A DNA stretch of 64,000 bases, taken from contig NZ_JACJUD010000006.1 in the NCBI RefSeq assembly GCF_014174475.1, positions 248,001 to 312,000 of the forward strand, read 5' to 3'. The DNA comes from Aquipseudomonas ullengensis (lineage in GTDB: Bacteria > Pseudomonadota > Gammaproteobacteria > Pseudomonadales > Pseudomonadaceae). The translations under genes were made by a program, and so were the position numbers. This document shows, piece by piece, positions 7,811-16,768 of this stretch (the first letter of the stretch is position 1; each line of letters starts with the position of its first letter). Below the pieces are notes generated by a model, which saw only the letters and a program-made list of their open reading frames with translations, ran no database searches and was not told where the DNA came from.

Positions 7811-8995
7811 TCACGGCTGCCGGTTGGCCCCGCGCTTGCTCACCACGCGATTGCGCCCCTGCTCCTTGGCCAGGTACAGCGCCACGTCGGCCAGGCGCAG
7901 GCCATCTTCCAGGCTCTGGTGCGTCTGCGGCACCAGCCACGCCAGGCCGATGCTCAGGGTCACCACCGGCGCCACGTCGGACTGCGTATGGACCAGGCCC
8001 AGGGCTTCGATCTCGCAGCGCAGCGTTTCGAGGATCGGCAGGATGTCGGCCTCGGCCAGGCCATACCAGAGGCCGACGAACTCTTCGCCGCCATAGCGCG
8101 CGGTGCTGTCCAGCGGGCGCCGCGCATAGCGGCCGATCACCTCGGCCACGGCGCGCAACGCGGCGTCGCCGGCGGCATGGCCATAGTGGTCGTTGTAACG
8201 CTTGAAGTAGTCGACATCCATCATCACCAGGGCGATGGGCTGTTCCTCGCGCTGGGCCTGGCGCCAGCTGCGCTCGGCACGCTCGCTGAAGGCGCGGCGG
8301 TTGAGCAGGCCGGTGAGGAAGTCCTTTTCCGCCAGGTCCTGCAGCAGCCCCTGGGCGAGGAAATTCTGTCGCGTGGCGTACTCGAGGAAGTAGCAGCCGA
8401 AGCAGCCGATCAGGTTGGCACTGCCGAGAAACACCGCGTTGTACAGCAGCACCTCGCCGGGCAGGCCGCTAAGCACCTCCACCAGCAGGTAGGCGAAGAA
8501 GGTCAGCCAGCCGCACAGCGCCGCCGTGACGAAGCGCAGGCCGGTGAGGAAATAGAAGAACACCGTGATCAGGATGATGCCCTCGTAGGGCAACGGAAAC
8601 TCATGCTGGCGTGCCACCCAGATGATGCCCGCCACCCCCAGGCCCTCGGCGAGCGACGTGGCCCCGCCGATCAGCTGCAGGTGTGGGCGCAGCGCCCGGT
8701 TGTAGGTCGCCAGCCAGCAGAACAGCAGCATCGGGCTCATCAGGCCGAGGCGAATGGCCAGGGTCTGGTTGCGCACCGCCTCGGGCAGGCTGAGGGCATC
8801 CAGCACGACGAACAGCAGCATCAGCAACAGCGCCACCAGCAGCGCCCAGCGCATGCGCACCAGCACCACGGCAATGTGATAGCGGTTGAAGGTGTCCTCC
8901 ATCTCGCCCGAAAAACTGAGCAGACGGAAACCTTCACGGTACTGCTGCAGGTAGGGGGAGTCCTGGTTGACCCAGTTCAGGTTGGGCAGCTTCAT
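7811..8995 (-). CDS. Membrane-bound diguanylate cyclase (GGDEF domain)
   Basis: Predicted to make cyclic di-GMP from two GTP at the inner membrane. 394 residues. Roughly six transmembrane segments occupy residues 41-205, followed by a GGDEF domain. The active-site loop is GGEEF (302-306), an active variant. Metal-binding Asp260/Asp262 sit in MMDVDYFKRYND, and an inhibitory I-site RPLD (293-296) lies exactly five residues before GGEEF, so product feedback is expected. No periplasmic sensor domain is evident; the membrane block itself is probably the sensor. It may be cotranscribed with folA. Confidence 0.92.
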   Translation of the reverse strand: MKLPNLNWVNQDSPYLQQYREGFRLLSFSGEMEDTFNRYHIAVVLVRMRWALLVALLLMLLFVVLDALSLPEAVRNQTLAIRLGLMSPMLLFCWLATYNRALRPHLQLIGGATSLAEGLGVAGIIWVARQHEFPLPYEGIILITVFFYFLTGLRFVTAALCGWLTFFAYLLVEVLSGLPGEVLLYNAVFLGSANLIGCFGCYFLEYATRQNFLAQGLLQDLAEKDFLTGLLNRRAFSERAERSWRQAQREEQPIALVMMDVDYFKRYNDHYGHAAGDAALRAVAEVIGRYARRPLDSTARYGGEEFVGLWYGLAEADILPILETLRCEIEALGLVHTQSDVAPVVTLSIGLAWLVPQTHQSLEDGLRLADVALYLAKEQGRNRVVSKRGANRQP

Positions 8996-9122
8996 GCAGC
9001 GCGCTCTTCTCGTTTTTCTTGCATCAGCCTAGTTTGCCTGAGCCACCGACCACAACCCCGGATTGCCCCATCACGGGGCGCAGCGGTTATGCTTCAGGCT
9101 CGACCCGCGAACGGAATGCCGC

Positions 9123-10517
9123 GTGACAGACAGCTCGATGCCCTCACTCAAGCGCCTGCAGCGTCTCTGGCTGTGCGAGACCATCCGCCTGCGCGAGGAC
9201 CATGCCGGCCCGCTGGAGGATGGCGAAGCCAACCGCCTGGCCCGTCAGCAGGGCGGCGACCTGGCCGGCCGTATCGAAGCCCGCGCCCTGCTGCTGGCGG
9301 CCCGTGACGGCCAGCAGCAAGCACAGCAGCACTGGCTGCAGGGCGCGCGCCTGGCCCTCGGCCTGCTGCTGTTGCTGGCGCTGTTCAGCGGCGCAGGCCT
9401 GGCCATCACGGCGCTGGGCGACGGCAGCCGACCGGTCAATGTGTTCTGGGCCCTGGGCAGTTTGCTCGGCCTGCACCTGCTGATGCTCGGCGGCTGGCTG
9501 CTCGGCCTGCTGCTGGCGGGCGATTACAACACCGCCCTTGGCCGCCTGTGGCTGTGGCTCAGCGAAAAACTGGCGCGCGATGCCAGTGCCGCCCAGCTCG
9601 GCCCCGCGCTGGTGTTGCTGCTGCAGCGTCGGCGCCTCAATCGCTGGCTGCTCGGCCTGCTGGTACACGGTTTATGGCTGCTGATCCTGCTCAGCGCCGG
9701 TTTGATGCTGCTGCTCCTGCTGAGCACCCGGCGCTACGGCTTCGTCTGGGAAACCACCCTGCTCGGCAGCGACACCTTTATCGCCATCACCCACCTGCTC
9801 GGCGCCCTGCCCAGCCTGCTCGGCTTTCCGCTGCCCGATGCCGAGACCATCCGCGCCAGCGGCGACAGCGCCCTGGCCGTCGAGAGCGCCCGGCATGCCT
9901 GGGCCGGCTGGCTGCTGGGCGTGCTGCTGGTGTTCGGCCTGCTGCCGCGCGCGCTGCTCTGGCTGCTCTGCCTGTGGCGCTGGCAGCACGGCCAGGCCCG
10001 CTTGCGCCTGGACCTCACACTGCCCGGCTACCACCTGCTCGCCGAGCGCCTGCAACCACCCAGCGAGCGCCTCGGCGTGCTCGACGCAGCACCGGCCAGC
10101 CTGGTCGAAGCACAAGGCGGCAGCACCGACCTGGCCAGCAGTGGCGCCGTGCTGGTGGCCATCGAACTGGACCCGCAACGCCCCTGGCCACCGGCGCTGG
10201 GCAAAGCCATCGCCAATGCCGGCGTGCTGGATAGCCGCGAGCAGCGCCAGCAACTGCTCGACCAGCTCGGCCGCTTTCCGCCGGCACGCCTGGCCATCGC
10301 CGTCGACCCGCGCCGCTCGCCGGATCGCGGCACCCTGGCCCTGCTCGGCGAGCTGGCGCGCACGGCCAGCGCCACGCGCATCTGGCTGCTGCCGCCACCC
10401 ACGGGTGAAGCACTGGACAGCCAGCGCCTGAGCGACTGGCACACCGCCCTGCAACGCCTAGAGCTGGCATTCGCCGACAGCGCGCCGCTGGCCTGGCTGG
10501 AGAGCGGACATGACTAA
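9123..10517 (+). CDS. DUF2868 domain-containing membrane protein
   Basis: A 464-residue protein with an N-terminal soluble helix, about four to five very Leu-rich membrane segments (residues ~75-100, 110-135, 170-200, 260-290) and a C-terminal soluble domain of about 170 residues. The GTG at 9123 has GGAA six bases upstream; an ATG at 9138 is a possible alternative. The stop overlaps the start of the GTPase gene by 8 bp, implying translational coupling and a joint function. No enzymatic motif was recognised. See the finding on this pair. Confidence 0.82.
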   Translation: MTDSSMPSLKRLQRLWLCETIRLREDHAGPLEDGEANRLARQQGGDLAGRIEARALLLAARDGQQQAQQHWLQGARLALGLLLLLALFSGAGLAITALGDGSRPVNVFWALGSLLGLHLLMLGGWLLGLLLAGDYNTALGRLWLWLSEKLARDASAAQLGPALVLLLQRRRLNRWLLGLLVHGLWLLILLSAGLMLLLLLSTRRYGFVWETTLLGSDTFIAITHLLGALPSLLGFPLPDAETIRASGDSALAVESARHAWAGWLLGVLLVFGLLPRALLWLLCLWRWQHGQARLRLDLTLPGYHLLAERLQPPSERLGVLDAAPASLVEAQGGSTDLASSGAVLVAIELDPQRPWPPALGKAIANAGVLDSREQRQQLLDQLGRFPPARLAIAVDPRRSPDRGTLALLGELARTASATRIWLLPPPTGEALDSQRLSDWHTALQRLELAFADSAPLAWLESGHD

Positions 10518-11883
10518 ACCGCTGAAGCTGGCCGTGGTTGGCCACACCAATGTCGGCAAGACCTCGCTACTGCGCACCCTGACCCGCGACACCGGCTTCG
10601 GCGAGGTCTCGCATCGGCCCAGCACCACTCGCCATGTCGAAGGCGCGCGCCTGTCGGTGGACGGCAAAGCGCTGCTGGAGCTGTACGACACCCCTGGACT
10701 GGAAGACGCCATCGCCCTGCTCGACTACCTCGAACGCCTGGACCGGCCGGGCGAACGCCTCGACGGGCCGGCCCGCCTGGCACGCTTTCTCGATACCGCC
10801 GAGGCACGCCAGCGCTTCGAGCAGGAGGCCAAGGTGCTGCGCCAACTGCTGGCCTCGGATGCCGGCCTGTACGTGATCGATGCCCGTGAGCCGGTGCTGG
10901 CCAAATACCGCGACGAGCTGACGGTGCTCGCCGGCGCCGGCAAGCCGCTGCTGCCGGTGCTCAATTTCAGCGGCCAGCCGCACCAGCGCGAAAGCGAGTG
11001 GCGCGAGGCCCTTGCCCGCCTGGGCCTGCATGCGCTGGTACGCTTCGATACCGTGGCGCCGCCGCTGGATGGCGAGCGGCGCCTGTACGAAAGCCTGGCC
11101 CTGCTGCTGGAAAACGCGCGCCCACAACTGCAGCGGCTGATTCTCGACCACGAAACACAAACCGCCACGCGCCAGGCCGCCGGCGCCCGGCTGATCGCCG
11201 AGCTGCTGATCGATTGCGCCGCCTGCCGGCGCAGCGTGGCGACCCAGGCCAGCCTCGAACACGGCGAAATCCGCGCCCTGCACCAGGCCATTCGCCAACG
11301 CGAACAGCGCTGCGTGGAAGCCCTGCTGCGCCTGTACGCCTTCCGCCAGGACGATGCCCACGCCGGCGAGCTGCCACTGCTCGACGGGCGCTGGGGCGAT
11401 GACCTGTTCAACCCGGAAACCCTCAAGCAGCTGGGCGTCAGCGTCGGTGGCGGGATCGCCGCGGGCGCAGCGGCCGGTGCCGGTGTCGACCTGCTGGTCG
11501 GCGGCATCACCCTGGGCGCCGCCGCGCTGCTCGGCGCCCTGGCAGGTGGCGGCCTGCAGACTGCGCGCAACTATGGCGGCCGCCTGCTTAGCAAGCTCAA
11601 GGGCCAGCGCGAGCTGACCGTCGACGACAACGTGCTGCGCCTGCTCGCCCTGCGCCAGCGTCAGTTGCTCGCCGCCCTCAACGCGCGTGGCCATGCCGCG
11701 ACCACGGCGATCCAGCTCGACACGCCACAGGACAAGGGCTGGCGCGACGCCAAGTTGCCCGAAGCGCTGCGCAAGGCGCGTGCGCACCCCGAGTGGTCAT
11801 CCCTGAGTCCCGGCGCACGCCTGGAGCAGGCCGAACGCCAGGCCCAGGTCACGCACCTGGCGGCCGACCTGCTGCAGCCGTAG
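10510..11883 (+). CDS. GTPase with C-terminal DUF3482 domain
   Basis: A 457-residue Era/TrmE-like small GTPase. P-loop GHTNVGKT (11-18), a Thr-rich switch I (RPSTTRHV, 37-44) and G3 DTPG (60-63) are intact. Where NKxD is expected the sequence reads LNFSG (151-155), so guanine recognition may differ. A Gly/Ala-rich hydrophobic stretch (VGGGIAAGAAAGAGVDLLVG, ~315-335) could insert into or associate with a membrane. The gene overlaps the DUF2868 gene. Its TAG stop is supplied by the first bases of the adjacent palindromic repeat. Confidence 0.85.
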   Translation: MTKPLKLAVVGHTNVGKTSLLRTLTRDTGFGEVSHRPSTTRHVEGARLSVDGKALLELYDTPGLEDAIALLDYLERLDRPGERLDGPARLARFLDTAEARQRFEQEAKVLRQLLASDAGLYVIDAREPVLAKYRDELTVLAGAGKPLLPVLNFSGQPHQRESEWREALARLGLHALVRFDTVAPPLDGERRLYESLALLLENARPQLQRLILDHETQTATRQAAGARLIAELLIDCAACRRSVATQASLEHGEIRALHQAIRQREQRCVEALLRLYAFRQDDAHAGELPLLDGRWGDDLFNPETLKQLGVSVGGGIAAGAAAGAGVDLLVGGITLGAAALLGALAGGGLQTARNYGGRLLSKLKGQRELTVDDNVLRLLALRQRQLLAALNARGHAATTAIQLDTPQDKGWRDAKLPEALRKARAHPEWSSLSPGARLEQAERQAQVTHLAADLLQP

Positions 11884-11917
11884 GGCGGGTGAAACCCGCG
11901 GGTTGCACCCGCCCTAC
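11880..11917. repeat. Palindromic repeat, GTAGGGCGGGTG family
   Basis: Short copy: GTAGGGCGGGTGAAACCCGC followed by GGGTTGCACCCGCCCTAC. It overlaps the stop codon of the DUF3482 GTPase gene. It can form a strong hairpin and lies between convergent genes, so it may also stop transcription, though there is no T-run. Confidence 0.8.
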
Positions 11918-11925
11918 GAAGCTCG

Positions 11926-12807
11926 CTAGCGCCGCGCCAGGCTGGTCCACAGCGTTGCCGTGACGATCAGCAGGCCACCGAGCCAGGCCTGCACGCTCAG
12001 TTGCTCGCTCAGCCAGAGCACCGCGAACAGCGCGCCGAACAGTGGCTCGCTGCCCATCAGCAGGCTGACGCGGGTCGGGCTGCTACGCCCCAGCGCCCAG
12101 TTCTGCACGAAGAAGGCGAACAGGGTGGCGAACAGCACCAGGTACAGGCTGCCGATCCAGAACGCCGGTTCGCGCGGCAGCGCCGGCAAGCCACCCGGTA
12201 GCAACAGCGTGCCGAGCAGCAGGCAGCCGAAACCGATCACCCCGGTCTGCACCGCCGTCAGGGCCAGCGCCGGCACTCCGCTATCGGCAGTCCAGCGCCG
12301 CGTCAGGCACACCAGCAGGGCCCGCAGCAGCGCGGCCAGCAGCATCAGGCCATCGCCCAGGTTGAACTGCAGCTCCACGCCGCCACTGAGCAGCCAGGTA
12401 CCCAGCAGCGACAGACCGACCGCCGGCAGCAGGCGCGAGTCCGGGCGCCGGCCGAGCAGCAGCCATTCGACGAAGGGGGTGATCACCACGCACAGGCTGA
12501 TCAGGAAGGCTGCGTTGCTGGCGCTGGTGAGCAGCACGCCGTAGGTCTCGCAGAGGAAGATCGCCAGCATCACCGCACCCAGCGGCAGGCCCGGTGCCCA
12601 GGCCTTGCGCCCCTCGCCGCGCAGTTGCGGCAGGAGGATGAGGAAGGTCAGGCAGAAGCGCACAGCGAGAAAACCCAGTACCGGGTAGAACGCCAGCGCC
12701 AGCTTGGCCACACCGTAACTGGTGCCCCAGACCAGCGCCACGAGTAGCAACAGCACATCGCTGAACTGCAGCAGGCGGGTATGGGCGGGACGGATCAGGG
12801 TCGACAT
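11926..12807 (-). CDS. EamA/DMT family transporter
   Basis: A 293-residue inner-membrane protein with about ten hydrophobic segments arranged as two EamA repeats (first includes LVALVWGTSYGVAKLAL, second includes LYLVLFATLFAFFVQNWALG and LLMGSEPLFGALFAVLWLSE). Family members export metabolites or amino acids; the substrate here is unknown. It is divergent from a LysR gene (12902), a common arrangement in which the regulator controls the exporter. Confidence 0.88.
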   Translation of the reverse strand: MSTLIRPAHTRLLQFSDVLLLLVALVWGTSYGVAKLALAFYPVLGFLAVRFCLTFLILLPQLRGEGRKAWAPGLPLGAVMLAIFLCETYGVLLTSASNAAFLISLCVVITPFVEWLLLGRRPDSRLLPAVGLSLLGTWLLSGGVELQFNLGDGLMLLAALLRALLVCLTRRWTADSGVPALALTAVQTGVIGFGCLLLGTLLLPGGLPALPREPAFWIGSLYLVLFATLFAFFVQNWALGRSSPTRVSLLMGSEPLFGALFAVLWLSEQLSVQAWLGGLLIVTATLWTSLARR

Positions 12808-12901
12808 GGCGATGGTCTCGGTGGCGATAACGTCAGGCCGAGATTGTCCATTGCGGCACCAGAAAGGATAATCCAGTCACTTCGCACAAGACTTGTTCAC
12901 C

Positions 12902-13813
12902 ATGAGCACAAATACCCCCAGCAACCTGTTGCCCCTGATGGCCAGCTTTGTGCGCGTGGTGGAGTGCGGCAGCTTCTCCGCCGCCGCGCGCCAGCAGGGC
13001 AGCACAGCCTCGGCGGTGAGCCGACAGATCGCCCAGTTGGAACAGGCCCTCGGCCTGCGCCTGCTGGAGCGCACCACCCGCCGCCTGCGCCTGAGCGAGG
13101 CCGGCAGCGAGGTGTTCGAGCGCTGCCGCGAGATGCTCGGCGCGGCGCAGGCAGCCATGGCGGTGGGCGAGCGACTGATGAGCCACCCGCGCGGGCAAGT
13201 GCGCCTGAGCGTGCCCAAGGCGTTCGGCAAGCACCTGATCGCGCCGCTGATGGCGGACTTTCTACAGCGCTATCCGGAAGTGGATGTCAGCCTCAACCTC
13301 AGCGACCGCAGCCCGGACCTGATTGGCGAACAGTTCGACCTGATCGTCTGCATCACCGACCAGCCGCCACCGGGCCTGGCCGGGCGGCCGCTGTGCAGCG
13401 TGCAGCAATTGCTCTGCGCCAGCCCCGCGTACCTGCAGCGCCACGGCACCCCGCAACACCCGCAGGAGCTGGTGCGGCATGCCTGCCTGTATCTGGACGA
13501 GAGCAGTGATGATCACCGCTGGCACTTCAGCAATGGCCGCGAACAGTGCGTGGTGGCCGTGCAGGGCCGCTTCGCCAGCAACCACAGCGAGGTGCGCCTG
13601 AATGGCGCGCTGAACGACCTGGGCATCGCCTGCCTGCCACACTTCACCGCAGCGGCGGCGCTGGCCAGCGGCGAGCTGCACCAGGTGCTGTCCGCCTGGC
13701 GCTACACCGGCTCCTACCAAGGCACCGCGTGGATCCTCTACCACCCGACCCGCCACCTGCCGCCGAAGCTGCGGGTGCTGATCGATCATCTGGCCGCCGG
13801 CCTGGCTGCTTAG
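12902..13813 (+). CDS. LysR family transcriptional regulator
   Basis: 303 residues. An N-terminal winged helix-turn-helix (FVRVVECGSFSAAARQQGSTASAVSRQIAQLE) precedes a substrate-binding domain starting with the VRLSVPKAFGKHLIAPLMADFL pattern typical of the CrgA/AaeR-like group. The ATG at 12902 was chosen; a TTG nine bases upstream in frame is less likely. It is divergent from the DMT transporter gene across about 95 bp, so that transporter is the likely target. It converges with the HD oxygenase gene, overlapping its 3' end by 4 bp. Confidence 0.9.
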   Translation: MSTNTPSNLLPLMASFVRVVECGSFSAAARQQGSTASAVSRQIAQLEQALGLRLLERTTRRLRLSEAGSEVFERCREMLGAAQAAMAVGERLMSHPRGQVRLSVPKAFGKHLIAPLMADFLQRYPEVDVSLNLSDRSPDLIGEQFDLIVCITDQPPPGLAGRPLCSVQQLLCASPAYLQRHGTPQHPQELVRHACLYLDESSDDHRWHFSNGREQCVVAVQGRFASNHSEVRLNGALNDLGIACLPHFTAAAALASGELHQVLSAWRYTGSYQGTAWILYHPTRHLPPKLRVLIDHLAAGLAA

Positions 13814-14379
13814 ACCGCTGCACTCAGCCGCACACGCACGGCCAGCGCCTGCCACGGCGCCAGGTCGGCCAGCGGGCGGCCTGGCACCTTGGCGGCCTCG
13901 TCCCAGCGGCGCAGGCGCAGGCTATCGGCGAACAGGGGGTCGGCCTCGAACAGCGCCGCTTCCTCGCCCGTCATCGGCCCGCCCTGCCAGTCCAGGGTCT
14001 GCCGGCTGGCCAGGCTCAACCCGCTCAGGTACGCGGCATCGCGCCAGCACAGGTAACGCTTGGCCTGTACGTGCCGCGCGACCAGCCCGGCCAGGCGTTC
14101 GGAAAACCCCAGCTCCCGCAGCCAGTGGGCACCAACTCGCTCGTGGCCCTGACGCCCCAGACCGGCCATGCTGTTGGCGGCAGTCAGCGGCGTGCAGAAG
14201 TGGCCGACGTCGTGGCAGAAGGCAGCCAGCACCAGCTCATCGTCGGCGCCGTCGGCCTGGGCCAGTTCAGCGGCCTGGACCATGTGCTCGAGCTGGCTGA
14301 TGTCCTCGCCGATGTAGCTCGCTCCCGCCTGCTGGCGGCACAGGCTGAACAGCTCGCTCACCGCCTGCTCGGCGGTCAT
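13810..14379 (-). CDS. Phosphonate-associated HD-domain oxygenase (PhnZ/TmpB-like)
   Basis: 189 residues. The family of mixed-valent diiron HD oxygenases cleaves the C-P bond of 1-hydroxylated aminoethylphosphonates. Visible: YIGE (residues 22-25), matching the mobile Tyr/Glu lid of PhnZ, QLEHMVQ with His32, HD at 56-57 in AFCHDVGHF, His60, and later ARHVQAKRYL. The ATG at 14379 makes a 4-bp ATGA overlap with the FAD oxidase stop; an in-frame ATG at 14400 preceded by GAAGG is a real alternative. It is the last gene of the AEP operon. No PhnY/TmpA-type hydroxylase gene is nearby to supply the usual substrate. Confidence 0.83.
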   Translation of the reverse strand: MTAEQAVSELFSLCRQQAGASYIGEDISQLEHMVQAAELAQADGADDELVLAAFCHDVGHFCTPLTAANSMAGLGRQGHERVGAHWLRELGFSERLAGLVARHVQAKRYLCWRDAAYLSGLSLASRQTLDWQGGPMTGEEAALFEADPLFADSLRLRRWDEAAKVPGRPLADLAPWQALAVRVRLSAAV

Positions 14380-15536
14380 GCCGCCAATGCATTCGGCCAT
14401 ATACCTTCACCCAGCAAGGCGGCGATGGTGCGTTCGCCCAGGCCCAGGCCAACGCTCATGCCCAGGCCGGTATGCATCAGCACAGCGGTCACCCCATCGG
14501 CGGCGCGGGTCACGCTGAACGGCCCCGGCCCACGGGAGCCGTACACGCCTTGCCAGCGTTCGACCACCTCGACCTTCATGCCCAGGGTGTGTTCGGCCAG
14601 GTCGAGCATGATGCGGTCGGTGCTTTCGGCATTGAACGGCGAGGCATCGCTGCCGTAGTCGTGGGAGTCGCCGATGATCAGGTCGCCGTAGGGTGTTGGG
14701 CTGATCAGCAGGTGGATGCCGAGGCTTTCCAGCTCCGGCTGCTCGCGACGGACTTGCGCGCGAATGGCCTCGGCTTCCGGCAGGTCGGAGAAAGCACCGT
14801 AGTGGGTACAACTGAGGCCGGTGAGCAGCGCGTGCTGCAGCGCCAGCGGCTGGCTCGGGCGGGCACGGAGCATTTGCAGGCGGCACACCTGCGGTTGCAG
14901 GCGGGCCATCTGATCGGCCAACAGCGTTTGGTAGTCGTGGCCCGAGCACACCACGATGTGCCGCGCAGTAAAACGCCCGGCACTGGTCAGGGCGCTGCCG
15001 GATTCGACATCGCGCACCAGGGTGGAGAAGTGAAACTCCACGCCATGTTCGCGGGCCAGGTAGTCGACGATCTGCGGCAGCGCTTCACGCGAGTACAGCT
15101 GCTGGTCATCGAGGCCGTGCAGGGCCGCGCGGTGGTGGCTGAAGCGGCCGTCATACAGCGCATTCAAAGCATCGCCACGCAGCAGTTCGGTGCGGTAGCC
15201 GAGCTCTTCGCCACGGCCATCGACGAAGGCTTGCAGCAGCGCTTCCTCGGCTTCGGTGCGGGCGAACAGCAGCGAGCCCTGCTGATGCAGGCTAATGCCC
15301 GCCGCCTGCCCCAAATCTGCCCACAGGCCACGCGCCTGGCGCGCCAGGTTGAGCATCGCGCCCGGCGCCTGGCCGCCGACCAGGGCCTGGCCGAAGTTGC
15401 GGATGGAGGCGCCCAGCGGCGTGTGGCTGCGCTCGAATACCTTGACCTTGAGGCCGCGTTTGGCGCCCGCCCAGGCGTGGGCGAGGCCGAGAATACCGGC
15501 GCCGACGATCAGCAGGTCGCAATCGTGCTGAGACAT
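14376..15536 (-). CDS. FAD-dependent oxidoreductase of phosphonate clusters (TIGR03364 type)
   Basis: 386 residues, a glycine-oxidase/DadA-like flavoprotein. The FAD-binding GAGILG lies at residues 12-17, in DLLIVGAGILGLAHAWAGAK, and a C-terminal closing motif reads LMHTGLGMSVGLGLGERTIAALL. Members found beside phnX oxidise AEP or N-alkyl AEP to phosphonoacetaldehyde (the recurrent PbfC/PbfD flavoenzymes, as I recall). Here it sits between the binding-protein gene and the HD oxygenase gene, and no PhnW transaminase gene is present, so it is the best candidate for producing the PhnX substrate. Confidence 0.82.
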   Translation of the reverse strand: MSQHDCDLLIVGAGILGLAHAWAGAKRGLKVKVFERSHTPLGASIRNFGQALVGGQAPGAMLNLARQARGLWADLGQAAGISLHQQGSLLFARTEAEEALLQAFVDGRGEELGYRTELLRGDALNALYDGRFSHHRAALHGLDDQQLYSREALPQIVDYLAREHGVEFHFSTLVRDVESGSALTSAGRFTARHIVVCSGHDYQTLLADQMARLQPQVCRLQMLRARPSQPLALQHALLTGLSCTHYGAFSDLPEAEAIRAQVRREQPELESLGIHLLISPTPYGDLIIGDSHDYGSDASPFNAESTDRIMLDLAEHTLGMKVEVVERWQGVYGSRGPGPFSVTRAADGVTAVLMHTGLGMSVGLGLGERTIAALLGEGIWPNALAA

Positions 15537-15572
15537 AGATGAGTCCTAAAGTTGGCTGAGAGATAACGCCGT

Positions 15573-15658
15573 CGTAGGGTGGATGTCGCGCAGCACATCC
15601 ACCGACACGCGGTGGAAAACGCTGCGCGGTTTTCCACGGGGTGGCCATCCACCCTACG
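15573..15658. repeat. Palindromic repeat, GTAGGGTGGAT family
   Basis: Opens with CGTAGGGTGGATG and closes with CATCCACCCTACG. Two inner palindromes (GTGGAAAAC...GTTTTCCAC; GCGCAGCACATCC) give a branched structure. It lies between the binding-protein gene and the FAD oxidase gene of the AEP operon and could modulate read-through or RNA stability there. Confidence 0.75.
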
Positions 15659-15675
15659 AACGCTGCTAGGCGGGG

Positions 15676-16695
15676 TTACTGCGGCAGCGGCTCGGACTTG
15701 CCGTCATAGCGCTTGCGCCACTCGGAGAGGATCTTGTCGCGGTTCTCCGAGGCCCAGTTGAAGTCGTTCTTGATCAGGCGCTGCTCGTAGTCGGCCGGCA
15801 GTTCCTGGAAGCGTTCGGCGATGCCGGGCTGGGCCAGGACGGCGAAGTTGGCCTTGTACAGGTCCATGGCTTCACGGCTGGCGGAGAAGTCGGCGAGCTT
15901 CTTGGCGGCGTCCAGGTGCTCGGTGCCCTTGATGATACCGGTGGCTTCGATTTCCCAGCCCAGGCCTTCCTTGGGCAGCACGATGTCCAGCGGTGCGCCT
16001 TTGCGCTTGAGCTGCACGGCTGGGTACTCGAAGGAGATACCGATCGGGAACTCACCGGCCGCAGCCAGCTTGCACGGCTTGGAGCCGGAATGGGTGTACT
16101 GGCCGATGTTGGCGTGCAGCTTGTCCATATAGGCCCAGCCTTGCGCTTCGCCAAAGGTTTGCAGCCAGGCGCTGACGTCGAGGTAGCCGGTGCCGGACGA
16201 AGCCGGGTTAGGCATGACGATCTTGTCCTTGTACACCGGGCTGGTCAGGTCTTCCCATTTGGTCGGCTTGGGCAGGCCCTGCTTCTCCGCTTCCACGGTG
16301 TTGAAGCAGATGGTCGCGGCCCACACGTCCATGCCGACCCAGGCTGGCGGGTTGGCGGCGTCGCGGTAGTTGGCGCCGATCTTGTCGAGGTTGGCCGGGG
16401 CGTAGCTTTCCAGCATGCCCTGCTGCTTGAGGATGGCCAGGCTGGAACCGGCCAGCCCCCAGACCACATCAGCCTGCGGGCGATCTTTCTCGGCCAGCAG
16501 TTTGGCGGTGACGATGCCCGTGGAGTCGCGCACCCACTTGATCTCGATGTCCGGGTTCTGCTTCTCGAAGGCTTCCTTGTAGGCCTTGAGTTGTTCCACT
16601 TCGAGGGCGGTGTACACGGTCAGTTCGGTGGCAGCCTGGGCCTGGAATGCGCAGGCAGCGAGCAGGCCGGCGGCCAGAGCGGTGCGTTTGAACAT
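15676..16695 (-). CDS. 2-aminoethylphosphonate ABC transporter, substrate-binding protein
   Basis: 339-residue periplasmic protein. The signal peptide MFKRTALAAGLLAACAFQA ends near AQA|ATE. The mature part starts ELTVYTALEVEQLKAY and contains VMPNPASSGTGY, a signature of the Fe(III)/AEP-type type-1 binding proteins (PhnS2-like). The start at 16695 has AGGAG seven bases upstream, whereas the residues further upstream look untranslated. It lies downstream of phnX, 73 bp away with a small hairpin between, consistent with a binding protein set apart for higher expression. Confidence 0.87.
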   Translation of the reverse strand: MFKRTALAAGLLAACAFQAQAATELTVYTALEVEQLKAYKEAFEKQNPDIEIKWVRDSTGIVTAKLLAEKDRPQADVVWGLAGSSLAILKQQGMLESYAPANLDKIGANYRDAANPPAWVGMDVWAATICFNTVEAEKQGLPKPTKWEDLTSPVYKDKIVMPNPASSGTGYLDVSAWLQTFGEAQGWAYMDKLHANIGQYTHSGSKPCKLAAAGEFPIGISFEYPAVQLKRKGAPLDIVLPKEGLGWEIEATGIIKGTEHLDAAKKLADFSASREAMDLYKANFAVLAQPGIAERFQELPADYEQRLIKNDFNWASENRDKILSEWRKRYDGKSEPLPQ

Positions 16696-16740
16696 GGTGG
16701 AGCTCCTGATGGTTAGCGTTGGCGTTGGTTGTCTGTTTTT

Positions 16741-16758
16741 GTAGGAGCGAACTCCTAC
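16741..16758. repeat. Small hairpin GTAGGAG-N4-CTCCTAC between phnX and the binding-protein gene
   Basis: Perfect 7-bp arms that look like a minimal, collapsed copy of the TGTAGGAGCC repeat family. It is inside the AEP operon. On plus it is preceded by a T-run, so on the minus strand it is followed by an A-run and is not a terminator for this operon. Confidence 0.6.
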
Positions 16759-16768
16759 GGAAAAGGCT

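Noticed and set aside
10510..11883. DUF3482 protein as Era or TrmE
   Set aside because: Lacks the KH domain of Era and the TrmE N-terminal and C-terminal Cys features; NKxD is not present.
13810..14379. HD oxygenase gene as a generic HD phosphohydrolase gene
   Set aside because: The YxGE lid and QLEH motif plus operon context with phnX fit the PhnZ-type oxygenases better.
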